DNA from: Silurus meridionalis
Lineage: Eukaryota > Chordata > Actinopteri > Siluriformes > Siluridae
DNA: 64,000 nt
Direction of reading: 5' to 3'
Assembly: GCF_014805685.1 (NCBI RefSeq)
Contig: NC_060893.1
Coordinates: forward strand, 124,001-188,000
In this document: in pieces, positions 1 through 9,537 of the stretch
Position numbering within the stretch: position 1 is the stretch's first letter
Layout: the number at the start of each line of letters is the position of its first letter
Translations under genes and position numbers: made by a program
The notes under the pieces: generated by a model
The model's database searches: none
What the model saw: the letters and a program-made list of their open reading frames with translations, nothing else
What the model was told of the DNA's origin: nothing

Positions 1-82
1 TGGGGCCCTTGCAAACGGGCAATATTCTGGGTAAGCTGATTTAATTGCTCTTGTTGTAATTTTAACATCTCTCCAAGCTCCC

Positions 83-868
83 CTATTTCAGACTTCTCAG
101 ACGAGCTACAACGGCCCTGAACTTCATACTGAAACCCGTGCGCCAAAGGGACAGAAAGACTTCGACCCCTTGCTCCGCCCGGCATTCCCTCCCGCTCCCA
201 ACGAATAGCTTCGCCACGCACCTCCAAGAGTGTAGAATGGGGCTGTCGACAAACAAAGGGTCACAAACATATTCGACAAACTGGTCCCTTAATAAAATCT
301 CTGCATTTGGCATGGCATTTGGGGACTTCTGCCTCACTTTCTCCAAGAGGCTCAATAAGGCCAAAGAGAACTCCAGCAAGGTCTCGCCTTCCTGTTGCTT
401 CCTAGAAAAAAAGGCTTCCTGCAGGGCAACATAAGACTGGGAGCATCCATATAGCTCTTGCAAAATGGAAAAGATTCTCTCTGGGTCTCCGCGCTCAATA
501 ACAGGGCGATGTCTAACCTCCTCACGTGCGTTCCCTCCTAAATGATCAAATAGGAAAAATGCCTGGTCTGCCACTGACAAATGACGAGTTCTTATACAAG
601 CTTTTGCTTCCTCGATCCACTCATTAATGCCAATGCCCGATCTACCATCGAATATTGGACATTTTCTATCCCTTGGAATAAACACAAGGCGTTCGGTTAA
701 CGTGGCACTAGCACTAACTGGTTGATCAATAGGTGGCACCACAGATTCTCGAGAGGGGCCAGCTATGGGACTGGATGGAGCAGCATGACTCTGCTCCTGG
801 CGCAATTTGTCATTATCCGCCCTTAATTGAGCAACAAGATCCCTTAATTCCTGCAATTCCGCTTCCAT
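83..868 (-). pseudogene. gag: Gag (capsid) of Ty3/gypsy copy A, broken
   Basis: The protein starts with MEAELQELRD, a short coiled-coil-like N-terminus, then a proline/serine linker and a Ty3-type capsid region (RDRKCPIFDGRSG through the major-homology-like QEGETLLEFSLALLSLLEKV). Retrotransposon Gag forms the cytoplasmic particle that packages element RNA. Compared with copy B (19192-19959), copy A lacks about 38 bases near position 250, in the segment encoding the end of the capsid. This shifts the reading frame into a false C-terminus. The start at 868 is kept because copy B has the same start and the same leader sequence. The copy is dead as a coding unit. Confidence 0.88.
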
Positions 869-1073
869 TTGTTTACGGGAAACTTAAAGTCAGTAAAAGC
901 TATGGAAACCCACTGCTGCTTTGTTCCACACACTCTAAACACAAAAAAACCGAAAGAAAGAAAAGCACACAGGAAATACAAAAAATAACCTCTAATCCAT
1001 CCACAAATCACAACTAAAACCTTTAACAAAATAACAATAAGCATCCACGTCTCAGCCCCACAAAGAGAAACGG

Positions 1074-1092
1074 ATCATGCCGACTACGCCAA
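1074..1092 (-). other. Primer binding site, tRNA-Ser type (copy A)
   Basis: Next to the 5' LTR the plus strand reads ATCATGCCGACTACGCCA, the 3' end of eukaryotic tRNA-Ser plus CCA, with one mismatch against copy B (ATCCTG). On the minus strand this would pair with the primer tRNA for minus-strand DNA synthesis. Confidence 0.7.
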
Positions 1093-1094
1093 AG

Positions 1095-1417
1095 TGTGGC
1101 GGGACGTTAATTAGACAGAAACTATAACTCAGCTGACTACGCCACCCTGTTAACAGGGAACACTATTATAGATTAATCATCTACAAAAGACACACAGGTA
1201 CGTGGTTTCAAGAAACAGAGGCAAGAGACGTGGATACCAAAGATACAAAAAATGTTTTATTTCAACAATAAATATGGGTATTAATCTTAAAACATAACTA
1301 TGGGCTGGAATAAAATAGGCATAAAAACAAAAAGGAAACCGAGGCTTACCTAAAGCAGGTAAACTAGCTTAATGAGTATGCGGCTACTATATCGCCAGGA
1401 GTATAACGCCAAGTGCA

Positions 1418-1463
<46 letters not shown>

Positions 1464-2568
1464 TAAGGTCAAGCATGAACACACTGCACCCTGTGATAGA
1501 GTCCCACCACCGCACGCAAAGGCCAACTAGCCGTCTGTCTGAAGCCTCGGTTCCTATAACAGACACTTAACCAAATTTAAATCTCAAAGCGAAAAATAAT
1601 AGTAATCAAAGAAATAATAATGAGAATAATAATTGAATGTTGAGTGTTGAATGAATATACAATGAATCAAACAAATAAAAACTTAAATCAAACAAAGCAC
1701 AATCACAAATCAGACAACTTACATAAACAAACAAAGTAAAGTAAAACAAAATACCATACGACAATGAATAACTAAATTAAGTGGATGAATTCAAACCAAA
1801 CTAAACAAACAAACTGCAAACTTCACAATAAAGCAAGTACAGACAGAAGAGTTGGTCCAACAGAGAGGACCAATGCACGCCAGCTCACGCCTCTGTGTTA
1901 GATCGCAAAACAGACATAAACAAAACGTAAAAGAAGCATAAACAAAGCATAAACAAAGCAAACCAAACTTAAACAAAGCTTAAACACAGCTTAAACAAAG
2001 CTTAAACAAAGCAGACAAATCATAAACAAAGCTAGCAAAGCAAACAAAGCAGCAGCATCAAAGTACGTTGCTCCGCAGGCCGCACTGAATGACTCCTCTT
2101 AAAACTATTCCACCTAAAAAGGATTAAGTAGAACATTTATTCATCCCACCAAACACCACAAACCTCAGCAGAGATAGCTACACATACCTTAATATTGTCG
2201 TTTCGACCACAAGTCCAGCCACACAGGCAAACAGACATCAAACCGGCAAGAAGGCACGGGATTACGGCGGGTTCATGTTTAAAAGCAGTCGCCGAGCAAC
2301 ATGGAATGATTACACGTTGGAAACTATAATTCAAATAAAGCTGGTTACCACAAACACACACGTTGACACACACTTGCTAGCAAGCACATACCTGTGAGAC
2401 AGGAAGCGTCTAAACCAGGAAGGGCGGGCCTCGGCAATGACACACAAGCGGTGATCACACAACATGGTGCATTAAAAGTCCCCTTTTATATAGTCGTGCA
2501 TGTATCTGATTGGACAACTGATGCTTTCATGACAATTTAAAGAGACACCCACAGTTCGTCCCACTACA
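1095..2568 (-). repeat. 5' LTR of copy A
   Basis: On the minus strand it starts TGTAGTGGGACG at 2568 and ends ACGTCCCGCCACA at 1095, the TG...CA form expected of an LTR. A TATA box (minus TATATAAAAGGGG) lies at about 2482-2492 and an AATAAA signal near 1258. At 1474 bp it is longer than the 1162-bp LTR at 13478-14639, mainly from a CA tract and expansion of an AAACAAAGC-type internal repeat. Confidence 0.88.
1418..1461. repeat. (CA)n microsatellite inside LTR A
   Basis: About 22 uninterrupted CA units. The matching LTRs at about 13795 and 20545 carry only a short CACACACTCACACA stretch here, so the tract expanded after this copy inserted. Confidence 0.9.
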
Positions 2569-2852
2569 TTAACATTAGCTGGGACACGAGTAATAGAGCT
2601 ATGAACCCCATTCTGACCGCCTTTTGGTAATGCTAACATTTTCATAAATGGAATATTTAATGAAATCAAATGTTCTTCTAGACTATTGAGACAATGCAAT
2701 TCTTCAGGTATGGGTTGCAATTCCAAATTGTTTACAGCACTTTCTGCTAGCATTTCACTTTTATTTATTTTATAATGACAAGTAAAACAAATCCATAGCC
2801 GTCCTTTACTTGATGTTTTCAATCCACATGGAACAGGACATTCATTTTCCAC
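2569..2852 (-). pseudogene. Helitron-type N-terminal protein fragment (DUF6570-like), split by the gypsy LTR
   Basis: The minus strand encodes a cysteine-bearing stretch (WICFTCHYKINKSEM) followed by LELQPIPEELHCLNSLEEHL, then IPFMKMLALPKGGQNGVHSS and VPANVNV. This order is the one I know from the conserved N-terminal region of vertebrate Helitron Rep/helicase polyproteins (ICxxCH..., NNLEL..IPPEL..L..LE..LI...PFMK...LP.G.Q..VHG...VP). The frame runs straight into the LTR at 2568, so copy A inserted into this ORF. The rest of the Helitron protein would lie left of the gypsy element, outside the window. Family assignment is from memory of the motif order. Confidence 0.6.
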
Positions 2853-2869
2853 ACTTATGCAAGAAGTGT

Positions 2870-3677
2870 GCTTTTGCCAGCAGGTGGTGCTATGACTAAC
2901 CGATTATGTAAATGTAGATCTGTTCAGATCTGGAGTCCTATCAATCATGTAAAGTTTGGAGCAGATTGGACATTGTATGTCTGAGTTATAGCAACTTCCT
3001 TTTTGATGGCGAAACAGCAAATTTTGTCAGACCATCACGGACACGCCCTTCAACAAAAACTCTAGATCTTTGCAATTTAACATCGCAAAGGCCTTTAGAT
3101 TACACTGACTAATTTTGGTGTTCATCAAAATTAATCTCTAGAATGAGTTCATTTGAAAATGGCAAAATGACAATTTACAGAGAAAATTAAAATAACTGAC
3201 TTCCTGTTGGGATTTGGATTTTATATCTATAACTAATACTCCATATGGGCATGTAGATATGTTCAGATTAGGAGTCGTATCAAACATGAGAAGTTTGGAG
3301 CAGATTGGGCATTGTATGTCTGAGTTATAGCAACTTCCGTATAGGTGGCGCTGTCGAGCCATTTTGCCACACCCAATGGGATATTGGCCTTCGGCTGTGT
3401 TCAGGCCAGGACTCCTGTCAAATATGTGAAGTTTGGGGACAATCAGAAATGTCTTTAACTGACAAATTTGTCACTGCACCATTGACACGCCCTTTAACAA
3501 AAACTCAAGATCTTCACGATTCACTATCGCAAAAGCCTTTAGATAAGACTGACAAAAAAAAAAAGGTGATATCAAATTTCTAGCAGTAGTTAATTGCACA
3601 GTAAAACATTACACTTCCTGTTGCCAGCAGGTGGCGCTATTACAACTAAATATGGAAATGTAGATATGTTCAGATCT
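2870..3677. repeat. Tandem degenerate units of a dispersed fish-type repeat
   Basis: Motifs recur: GTTCAGATCTGGAGTCCTAT (2925), a variant at 3259, another at 3401 and a partial one at 3667. GCAGATTGGACATTGTATGT occurs at about 2962 and 3300, spacing about 338. A block around ACACGCCCTT(C/T)AACAAAAACTC occurs at about 3049 and 3487. The units are diverged and partly overlapping. No coding capacity is apparent. Confidence 0.7.
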
Positions 3678-3696
3678 GGGGGGTATTCCAGAAAGC
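3678..3696 (+). repeat. Harbinger left terminal inverted repeat
   Basis: GGGGGGTATTCCAGAAAGC. It is an exact inverse match to 7194-7212. The next bases (AGGTTATG on the left, TTGGTTAA on the inverted right) are only loosely similar. Confidence 0.8.
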
Positions 3697-3878
3697 AGGT
3701 TATGTGACATACCTGGGTATGTTTAAGGGTAAGTTCGTGGATAACCTTAACTTTCGGTCCCAAAAACGGAGGTAACTTTCTGAGTATGTATGTAACCATA
3801 GCAACTGACTCTCTGAAGATAAGCTGCTCGGGAGCAGGTAATGTTTCAGTGTAACTTCGTTTCAGAAGGTTGGTAAGC

Positions 3879-5114
3879 ATGGCGTGCCCTTTTGATAAGA
3901 ATCCTGTGGACGTAGAAGCAGAAATTATACGAGTTTTTTTTCGTCGGGAGAGGGTTATAAGACAGCGTATTGATGTGTTTGCATACCCTAATAAATATTT
4001 GAAAGAGCGTTATCGTTTTTCAAAAGATTCGTTAGTTTATTTAACACGTCTTTTAAAACCGCGGTTCTGTGCTTAGCACACAAAACATTCTGTGCATAGC
4101 ACTTAGGTTTTTTGCGTCTTGCCATTTTTTGTACAGTGTGGGCGATTAGGAGCACGTGGGAAAGGCAACTGTGTGTAGAGCCGTTCGTATAGTATGTCTG
4201 GCACTTAAACAGTTCTTACCCACGTTTGTACAGTTCCCTGGCCATAATCTTCTGCTTGTTATTAAAGATGAATTCCACAGAGTGGCAGGTTTGTCCTTTG
4301 TAGTAAAATCTATGATGCATATTTAATATTTAGTCATATTATTTATATCTATACATGTATTCATTATGCGCACACACACTTCATACTTCCATAACTTTCT
4401 GTTTCAGGGTTTCCAAATGTAATTGGGTGCATTGATGGCACTCACATTCCTATTAATGTTAATAGGAAATCTATTCATAGCATTAATGTGCAGGTAACAA
4501 CTTCATTTTTCCCTTCTTAAAATCATTAAAGTCATTACTTTTTCCACTAACTAGGTAATATGTGAGGAAACCCAAATCATTACCAATGTCGAGGCAAAAT
4601 GGCCAGGATCTGTGCATGATGCCAGAATTTTCCACGAGTCATCATTATGCCAGACATTTCAGCAGGGTATGTTTTGCTTTATACAATTGTTTTTTTGCTT
4701 TTTACTATATTTGTGTTGTACACTTCAATCATTACAGGACAGTACAATGGTTACTTGCTGGGGGACAGATGATACCCTTGTCTGCCCTATTTAATGTCAC
4801 CCTACCCTGAACCTGAGCCTGGACCACAGACACGGTTTAACCTGCCTCACAGCCAAACACGGGCCAAGGTGGAGATGACTATAGGGATCCTCAAATCTCA
4901 GTTTCAGCGTCTGCGTGGGCTCCGGGTTAGTCCAGAGAGGGCATGCGACATTATAGTAGCGTGTGTTGTGCTTCACAATATTGCCACTATAAGAGGAGAG
5001 AGACACCCTCCTTGTATTGAGGAAGATGGCCCAGAGGAACACCTACAGATTTTAGAGGCCAACAGAGACGGAAGACTTTTAAGAGACAGGATCTGTCAAA
5101 ATCACTTTTATTAA
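3879..5114 (+). pseudogene. Harbinger transposase, intron-containing, two in-frame stops
   Basis: The DDE-type nuclease of PIF/Harbinger elements, related to host HARBI1. It starts MACPFDKNPV. The first exon passes through RQRIDVFAYPNKYLKERYRF and continues, after a frame change near 4070, as ALRFFAS...YSVGD*EHVGKATVCRAVR to a GT donor near 4288. Next come exons with [15 protein letters not shown] (first catalytic Asp, about 4408-4492), WPGSVHDARIFHES (second Asp, about 4556-4666) and a last exon from about 4739 with HSQTRAKVEMTIGILKSQF (catalytic Glu) and VACVVLHNIA. Stops interrupt it after YSVGD and within LLGDR*YPCLPYLM. Introns are flanked by usable GT/AG. The protein is therefore recognisable end to end but dead. 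Confidence 0.85.
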
Positions 5115-5202
5115 TTTTTTTGCACTGGTCTGCCAGGCAGTGTATTTCTTTATTTCCTGAAAAACAATAAAAGTAAAATACAATAAAATGTTTTTATATT
5201 GC

Positions 5203-5206
<4 letters not shown>

Positions 5207-5250
<44 letters not shown>
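5207..5250. repeat. (CA)n microsatellite
   Basis: About 20 CA units followed by CACTCACACTCACTCACA, just after the transposase stop. Confidence 0.9.
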
Positions 5251-5252
<2 letters not shown>

Positions 5253-5304
5253 CACTCACACAACACTTAACATGCAACAGATTAATATTCAGACAAGTTC
5301 TCAC

Positions 5305-6997
5305 CTTAGACGATGCTCCAGTAATTCAATTTCCAGTGCTGCTTTTTTAATGAGGAGTCTTTTCTCTTCCATTTGAAGCGGTATAAGGTCCATCTACATG
5401 TCACTTTTTTCTTATTTGTTTTTGAAGATGGACCTTATACAGCTCTCTTGCTGGCAACTAGGAAGGTGAAAAAAAAGTAATGAATGAGATTGTTTGGTCA
5501 GACAATAAAATTTAAATATGGACACCTGGACACAAATTCTTACCCTGCTTCGATTGTGTGCTGAGGTTGAAGGACCCTCATCTGTGGGCAAATCCCACAG
5601 GGACAATGACAGTTTGTTACTCTAATGCAAAAAGGGGCCATACATCATAACGGTATGCATCATACCTCAGGGATCTACCAGCATTGTCCACTTCTGTCAC
5701 AGCAGATGTGGTCTCTTCATCGTCATCATCTTCATCCTACAGGAGAAATATTAAAGTATACATTATCTGGCAAAAAAATTAAAAAATACCTAAAAGCAAC
5801 TAAAAGTACCTGACAACAAATCACTTACAACTGTGACAGACTGTGTTCTTTCTAGAGGGTCCAATAATACAATACATCCATCAGTATCTATAAGAACACA
5901 CAACCCATTAAATTCTCAATATTATCAAAGAAAATAATACATGAAAAGAGTAAGATGTCAGAGTAAGATCACAGTAGCCTATACATCATATGCAGTTAAA
6001 TAAAATAAGCCTACATAAAATTTATCTTGTTCAAAAAGCCTTTAAGTGACAGAGATAGTAATTTATTAGGACAAAAATGAAAACTAATCATAGAGGTAAA
6101 CTTACATTTCACCATTTTTCACCATCACTTGTGGTGCATGGTGTGTGATGAACTGCCCCTGGAATGCCAGCAACCACTGGTTGCCCTTTATTAAGGGACA
6201 GAGCCAGCTCCTCAGAGGGGGTGAGGGGAGGTGGTGGTGGACCCCGCCAGTTAGACGGGCTTCAGTCTTCTTTTATTAGCTACATGACAGAATGAATATA
6301 CTAAATCCTGTTATAATAATAGTTCAGTAATTGTGTAATCAAATATGACCTTTTTGCAGAATGTTTGTGTTTCATTTTGACTTGGCTTAAAGCTCCAGAA
6401 GGATTACAGCTTATTAAATAAGAAATATACATTATTATTTAAAACTAAAGAAATAAATGGCAGGTAAAGTAAATGCTTTCATAGTGATATAACATATTCA
6501 AAAGGATGTATAAGTCATACTTCATTATTTTGCATTATATTAAAACGGGAGCCAATACCAAATTTGTAATTTAATACACTCACGCATTTACTCTGTCCGG
6601 TATTTTTTGCCAAGTCAACTCTCTTTCTTTAGCTGATGCAGCTGTATTGCTTCTTTTTAATATTATTGGCTGTGAACTCCGCCTCTGTGAACCTCTGTGA
6701 ACTCCGCCTCTCTGAACTCCGCCTCTGTGAACTCCGCCTCTGTGAACTCCGCCTCTGTGAACTCCGCCTCTGTGAACTCCGCCTCTGTGAACTCCGCCTC
6801 TGTGAACTCCGCCTCTGTGAACCTCTCTGAACGCCGCCTCTGTAAACTCCGCCTCTGTGAACCTCTCTGAACTCCGCCTCTCTGAACCTATGTAAACTCC
6901 GCCTCTGTGAACCTCTCTGAACTCCGCCTCTCTGAACCTCTGTGAACTCCGCCTCTGTGAAATACGCCGCTCTCTTTTTTCTGCTTTGCGTTTCCAT
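5305..6997 (-). pseudogene. Myb/SANT-like accessory protein of Harbinger, disrupted
   Basis: In Harbinger elements this protein binds DNA and brings the transposase to the nucleus and transposon ends. The minus strand starts METQSRKKRAAYFTEAE at 6997 (start of the Myb domain) and ends that exon with SNTAASAKERELTWQKI.DRVNA and a GTGAGT donor near 6585. Between them the middle of the domain is replaced by a 15-bp minisatellite. Further exons: RLTGGPPPPPLTPSEELALS (about 6150-6262); IVLLDPLERTQSVTVV (about 5830-5890); DEDDDDEETTSAVTEVDNAG (about 5670-5742); DEGPSTSAHNRSR (about 5545-5585); REL-YKVHLQKQIRKK then a stop, and a coiled-coil-like tail LQMEEKRLLIKKAALEIELL down to 5305. Each has plausible splice sites. 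Confidence 0.75.
6672..6961. repeat. 15-bp minisatellite (TGTGAACTCCGCCTC)n inside the Myb-like gene
   Basis: Roughly 19 head-to-tail units with variants (TCTGAACTCC, TGTAAACTCC, and 10-bp short units TGTGAACCTC). On the minus strand a unit reads GAGGCGGAGTTCACA, which is the coding sequence EAEFT at the start of the Myb domain. Confidence 0.95.
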
Positions 6998-7193
6998 GGT
7001 GACTCGTGAAATCGGCGATCCATTGAGAATGTCTTTATAAATGCACCGTGCACGCGCATTACCTCTGGGTAACCAGTTGGAGGTTGATTAAACTAACTCT
7101 TCTCAGGTGTTTTGGAACCGACATACTCATGGTATGCCTGTTTGGGGTGAATCAACCCAGAGGTTATGATTTATCAAATGGTAAGTTAACCAA

Positions 7194-7212
7194 GCTTTCT
7201 GGAATACCCCCC
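7194..7212 (-). repeat. Harbinger right terminal inverted repeat
   Basis: GCTTTCTGGAATACCCCCC, inverse of 3678-3696. Confidence 0.8.
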
Positions 7213-7278
7213 AGGAGTCTCAGGATTTCACCTGCAAACAAATACAATACAACCCAGAAATACTGCGGGTTGTAACAC

Positions 7279-7395
7279 ATTTAAAATAAATAGAGACTGT
7301 GGTGAAGAAAAAACTCCCCTTGAGAGGAACCAGACTCAAGAGGGAACCTCATCCTCATCCTCAATCCATCCTCAAAGCTTCTGATCTTACTTGAG
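7279..7395. repeat. Dispersed repeat sharing a block with 32080-32320
   Basis: TTGAGAGGAACCAGACTCAA followed by GAGGGAACC...CATCCTCATC and TCCATCCTCAAAGCT are shared with the copy near 32130-32310. This copy lacks the middle part. Confidence 0.7.
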
Positions 7396-7671
7396 AATTT
7401 CATGGAACCACCCAAGGCGTTGATGAGAAACATCTCCAGCTGCACAGAGTCGCCTCCAAACGAAGAGAACATCATCCAGAGGCAGACCAGGATAAGGAGG
7501 GAAGATCCACAGAGAAAAGAGGAGCAAAGGAACAGTGATTACTGGAACCGCAGGAGCATGTTTAACTCGACCGAGAGAGAGAGAGAGCGAGAGAGGTGAC
7601 AGGAAGAGAAGGTTATGGAACTAAGAGGGAGAAGCAGAAGGAAACACAGACATGAGGATCTCTGGGACTGA
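7396..7671. other. Intergenic, GA-rich, no gene seen
   Basis: Contains a short GAGAGA run at 7572-7597 and no conserved coding sequence that I recognise. Confidence 0.5.
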
Positions 7672-7809
7672 TGTGCAAAACGTTAATGTTTTAATTTGTT
7701 AGTAAATAAACTTACTTTACATTTAAGTCCTCAGTTCACCTGTGCTCATATATCAGCAGCGCAGCACCGCCTTTACAGTGTGTCCAACACATCTTATTCA
7801 GAGTCCAAA

Positions 7810-7892
<83 letters not shown>

Positions 7893-8018
7893 AGACAGCA
7901 CACGTACTGCTCGGTAGGTCGCGCATGCTCAGTATCAACAATTCGCTGGTATCAGTAGTGTGTCGGACGTGTCTGAAAGAAACGGTTCTTGATGCAGTAC
8001 TGGTGACTCGAGAACAGC

Positions 8019-8050
<32 letters not shown>

Positions 8051-8065
8051 TGTGTGTGTGTTTCC
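7672..8065. repeat. Dispersed repeat shared with 23311-23575 and 28240-28315, with TG tracts
   Basis: The block TGATGTGCAAAACGTTAATG through CCAACACATCT recurs at 23312-23440. ACACGTACTGCTCGGTAG recurs at about 23488. The block GACGTGTCTGAAAGAAACGG through CTCGAGAACAGC recurs at 28247-28299. All other copies lie inside or at the edges of the hAT element at 23044-28607, so this is probably a related non-autonomous hAT remnant. A long TG tract (about 7814-7890) and a second one (about 8020-8060) have grown within it. Confidence 0.7.
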
Positions 8066-8164
8066 TGTAATTATTGTTAAACTCGGGATTAAACAGAGAT
8101 TAAACACTGCGCCATGTTTATTCCGGTAAATCCTCCTTCAATGTCGGTCACGTAGCTGTTTTCT

Positions 8165-8215
8165 GATTGGCTGGTGAATGGGGGCGGGCTCTACAACCAC
8201 TATACACTGATCTGG
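8165..8215 (+). promoter_or_regulatory. Candidate CCAAT/GC-box promoter upstream of the ferritin exon
   Basis: CTGATTGGCTGG (inverted CCAAT box, 8163-8174) lies 6 bp before GGGGGCGGGCT (Sp1 type, 8180-8190), followed by CTATACACTG. The block sits about 1 kb upstream of the ferritin coding exon. Two GT tracts intervene, so the link is only positional. Confidence 0.3.
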
Positions 8216-8400
8216 AATTAAAGGCAGATTTGGAGCGTTAAATAAAGTCAGGGCCGGGATGCGGGTGTGTTGTGTGCCATGTCCTGCTCACGTGACTGTG
8301 ATGCAGGTGAAGACCACCTGTCCTGCCTGTAGCTCGGGTTACAGTGGACTTTGATCCGATCTGAGAAACCTGAACTGAAGCCCAGTGATCTCTGAGGAAC

Positions 8401-8402
<2 letters not shown>

Positions 8403-8434
<32 letters not shown>
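8403..8434. repeat. (TG)n microsatellite
   Basis: Sixteen TG units within otherwise unique-looking sequence. Confidence 0.9.
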
Positions 8435-8436
<2 letters not shown>

Positions 8437-9144
8437 CTCTCATGACCGTGTCCCTTATCACAAAAAAATACAGAATCGCTGAGTCATGGTGCAGAGCAGA
8501 AAACACCCTCATAAACCTCCTGTTAATGATCACATCCTCATCCTCAGTCAGGTGTGTAGGACCTGAACTTCACCCTCAACAAACCTGCACATCTGTTCAT
8601 CATCAGCATGTGAACTTTAATTGGGCAAAATATTTCAATTTAAATATTACACATCTCTGACTGATGATGCAGCGGCACTTTAATGTGTCCAGCGTCGTCC
8701 TCGTTTCTCCTCTCCGTCTCGACCGGTCTCTGTTTCTCCTGCCTCTGGTTTCTCATTAATGCCATGCTGAAAATAAACTTGTTTATTAGGAGACGAAATA
8801 AAATCAAGGTGTTTGTTTGTGGTTGTTTTTCCTGTTAAAACTCCACTGGCACAGAAAGAGCAGATCTGACCAGGTCACACTTCTGCTTCGAACACTGAGA
8901 AAACTTACAAACTATAATCATTACTTTCCCTGGAGCTCGACTGTGTTTACCTTCACCACACAGTAGCGTAGCCAGTTACACTAACAGATGTGCTGTAGAA
9001 ATTCTGACCAGATGTTCTGATCTCACACTCTGGGGTCATGGTGTTGATTATTTATTAGAGCTTTAAAATGTAATCAAAATTTAATATTTACATAGAATTT
9101 CTTAAATAAATTGTATTTTGTGGATAAATTACTTGTTTGAGTTG

Positions 9145-9148
<4 letters not shown>
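8435..9148. other. Intergenic or 5' non-coding region ahead of the ferritin exon
   Basis: No coding sequence recognised. An AATAAA at 8771 inside GAAAATAAACTTGTTTATTAGG could be a polyadenylation signal of an upstream transcript, but no upstream ORF supports it. Confidence 0.4.

Positions 9149-9176
<28 letters not shown>
9149..9176. repeat. (TG)n microsatellite abutting the ferritin exon
   Basis: Fourteen TG units that end immediately before the acceptor-like TTGACAG, 11 bases before the ferritin ATG. Confidence 0.9.
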
Positions 9177-9186
9177 TGACAGCAAC

Positions 9187-9288
9187 ATGAGCTCTCAGGT
9201 GAGACAAAATTTCCACCAGGACTGTGAAGCCGCCATCAACCGGCAGATCAACCTGGAGCTGTACGCCTCCCACGTCTACCTGTCCATG
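9187..9288 (+). CDS. fth1: Ferritin heavy chain, first coding exon
   Basis: Ferritin H oxidises Fe(II) and stores it as ferric mineral in a 24-subunit cytosolic shell. This exon gives the first 34 residues: [20 protein letters not shown], then [14 protein letters not shown], at the point where vertebrate H ferritin genes break for intron 1. The expected ferroxidase-centre Glu (in LELYAS) is present; the usual Tyr-Val-Tyr is His-Val-Tyr. GTGAGA follows directly as donor. An acceptor-like GACAG lies 4 bp before the ATG after a TG tract, so an intron in the 5' UTR is possible. Exons 2-4 are not seen: a 100-base gap begins 86 bp later and transposon sequence follows it. It may be a broken duplicate or an assembly artefact. 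The gene symbol rests on family identity; which fish paralogue it is cannot be told. Confidence 0.85.
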
Positions 9289-9374
9289 GTGAGAGTCCAG
9301 TCGATCGCCGAGTTCTCACTGAGACACTGATAGAAAGTTTCAGTTGTGTAGAAGGAAACTGCAGGTGTGAAGGA

Positions 9375-9474
9375 NNNNNNNNNNNNNNNNNNNNNNNNNN
9401 NNNNNNNNNNNNNNNNNNNNNNNNNNNNNNNNNNNNNNNNNNNNNNNNNNNNNNNNNNNNNNNNNNNNNNNNNN
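9375..9474. other. Assembly gap (100 N)
   Basis: A run of exactly 100 N, the conventional placeholder for a gap of unknown size. It falls in ferritin intron 1. Confidence 0.99.
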
Positions 9475-9537
9475 CTGAGTAGTTATTAATTCTACCTGTT
9501 TTAGTGTCACACTGGTAACTGAACCTCACATCATATA

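Larger units (their letters stand above)
1..2568 (-). mobile_element. Ty3/gypsy LTR retrotransposon copy A, left-truncated by window edge
   Basis: Positions 1-1094 match copy B at about 19069-20226 almost base for base, and 1095-2568 is a long terminal repeat matching 13478-14639. The element runs on the minus strand: its 5' LTR is at 1095-2568, followed leftwards by a primer binding site and gag; protease and pol must lie beyond the window's left edge. The insertion point on the right is exact: the LTR ends at 2568 and Helitron-like coding sequence begins at 2569. The other target duplication is outside the window. Confidence 0.9.
3678..7212 (+). mobile_element. PIF/Harbinger DNA transposon with two genes
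   Basis: The ends are inverted: GGGGGGTATTCCAGAAAGC at 3678-3696 and its reverse complement at 7194-7212. Inside are the two genes of a Harbinger element, a DDE transposase on the plus strand (3879-5114) and a Myb-like accessory protein on the minus strand (5305-6997), in convergent orientation. At 3.5 kb the size fits an autonomous element, but both genes carry stops. I could not find a clean 3-bp target duplication: the flanks read CAGATCT on the left and AGGAGTC on the right. Confidence 0.85.

Noticed and set aside
1791..2060. Cys/Phe-rich minus-strand frames and similar ones at 13804-14207 and 20560-21116
   Set aside because: They are translations of the AAACAAAGC-type array in the LTRs and change length with unit number.
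7742..8080. Open frames rich in alternating Val-Cys or Thr-His (also at 12120, 60640-61080)
   Set aside because: They are translations of CA/TG microsatellites and have no flanking coding evidence.
8870..8905. Possible iron-responsive element before the ferritin exon (CTGCTTCGAACACTGAG)
   Set aside because: The 5-bp stem and CAGTGN loop of a ferritin IRE cannot be drawn; only a few bases look similar.
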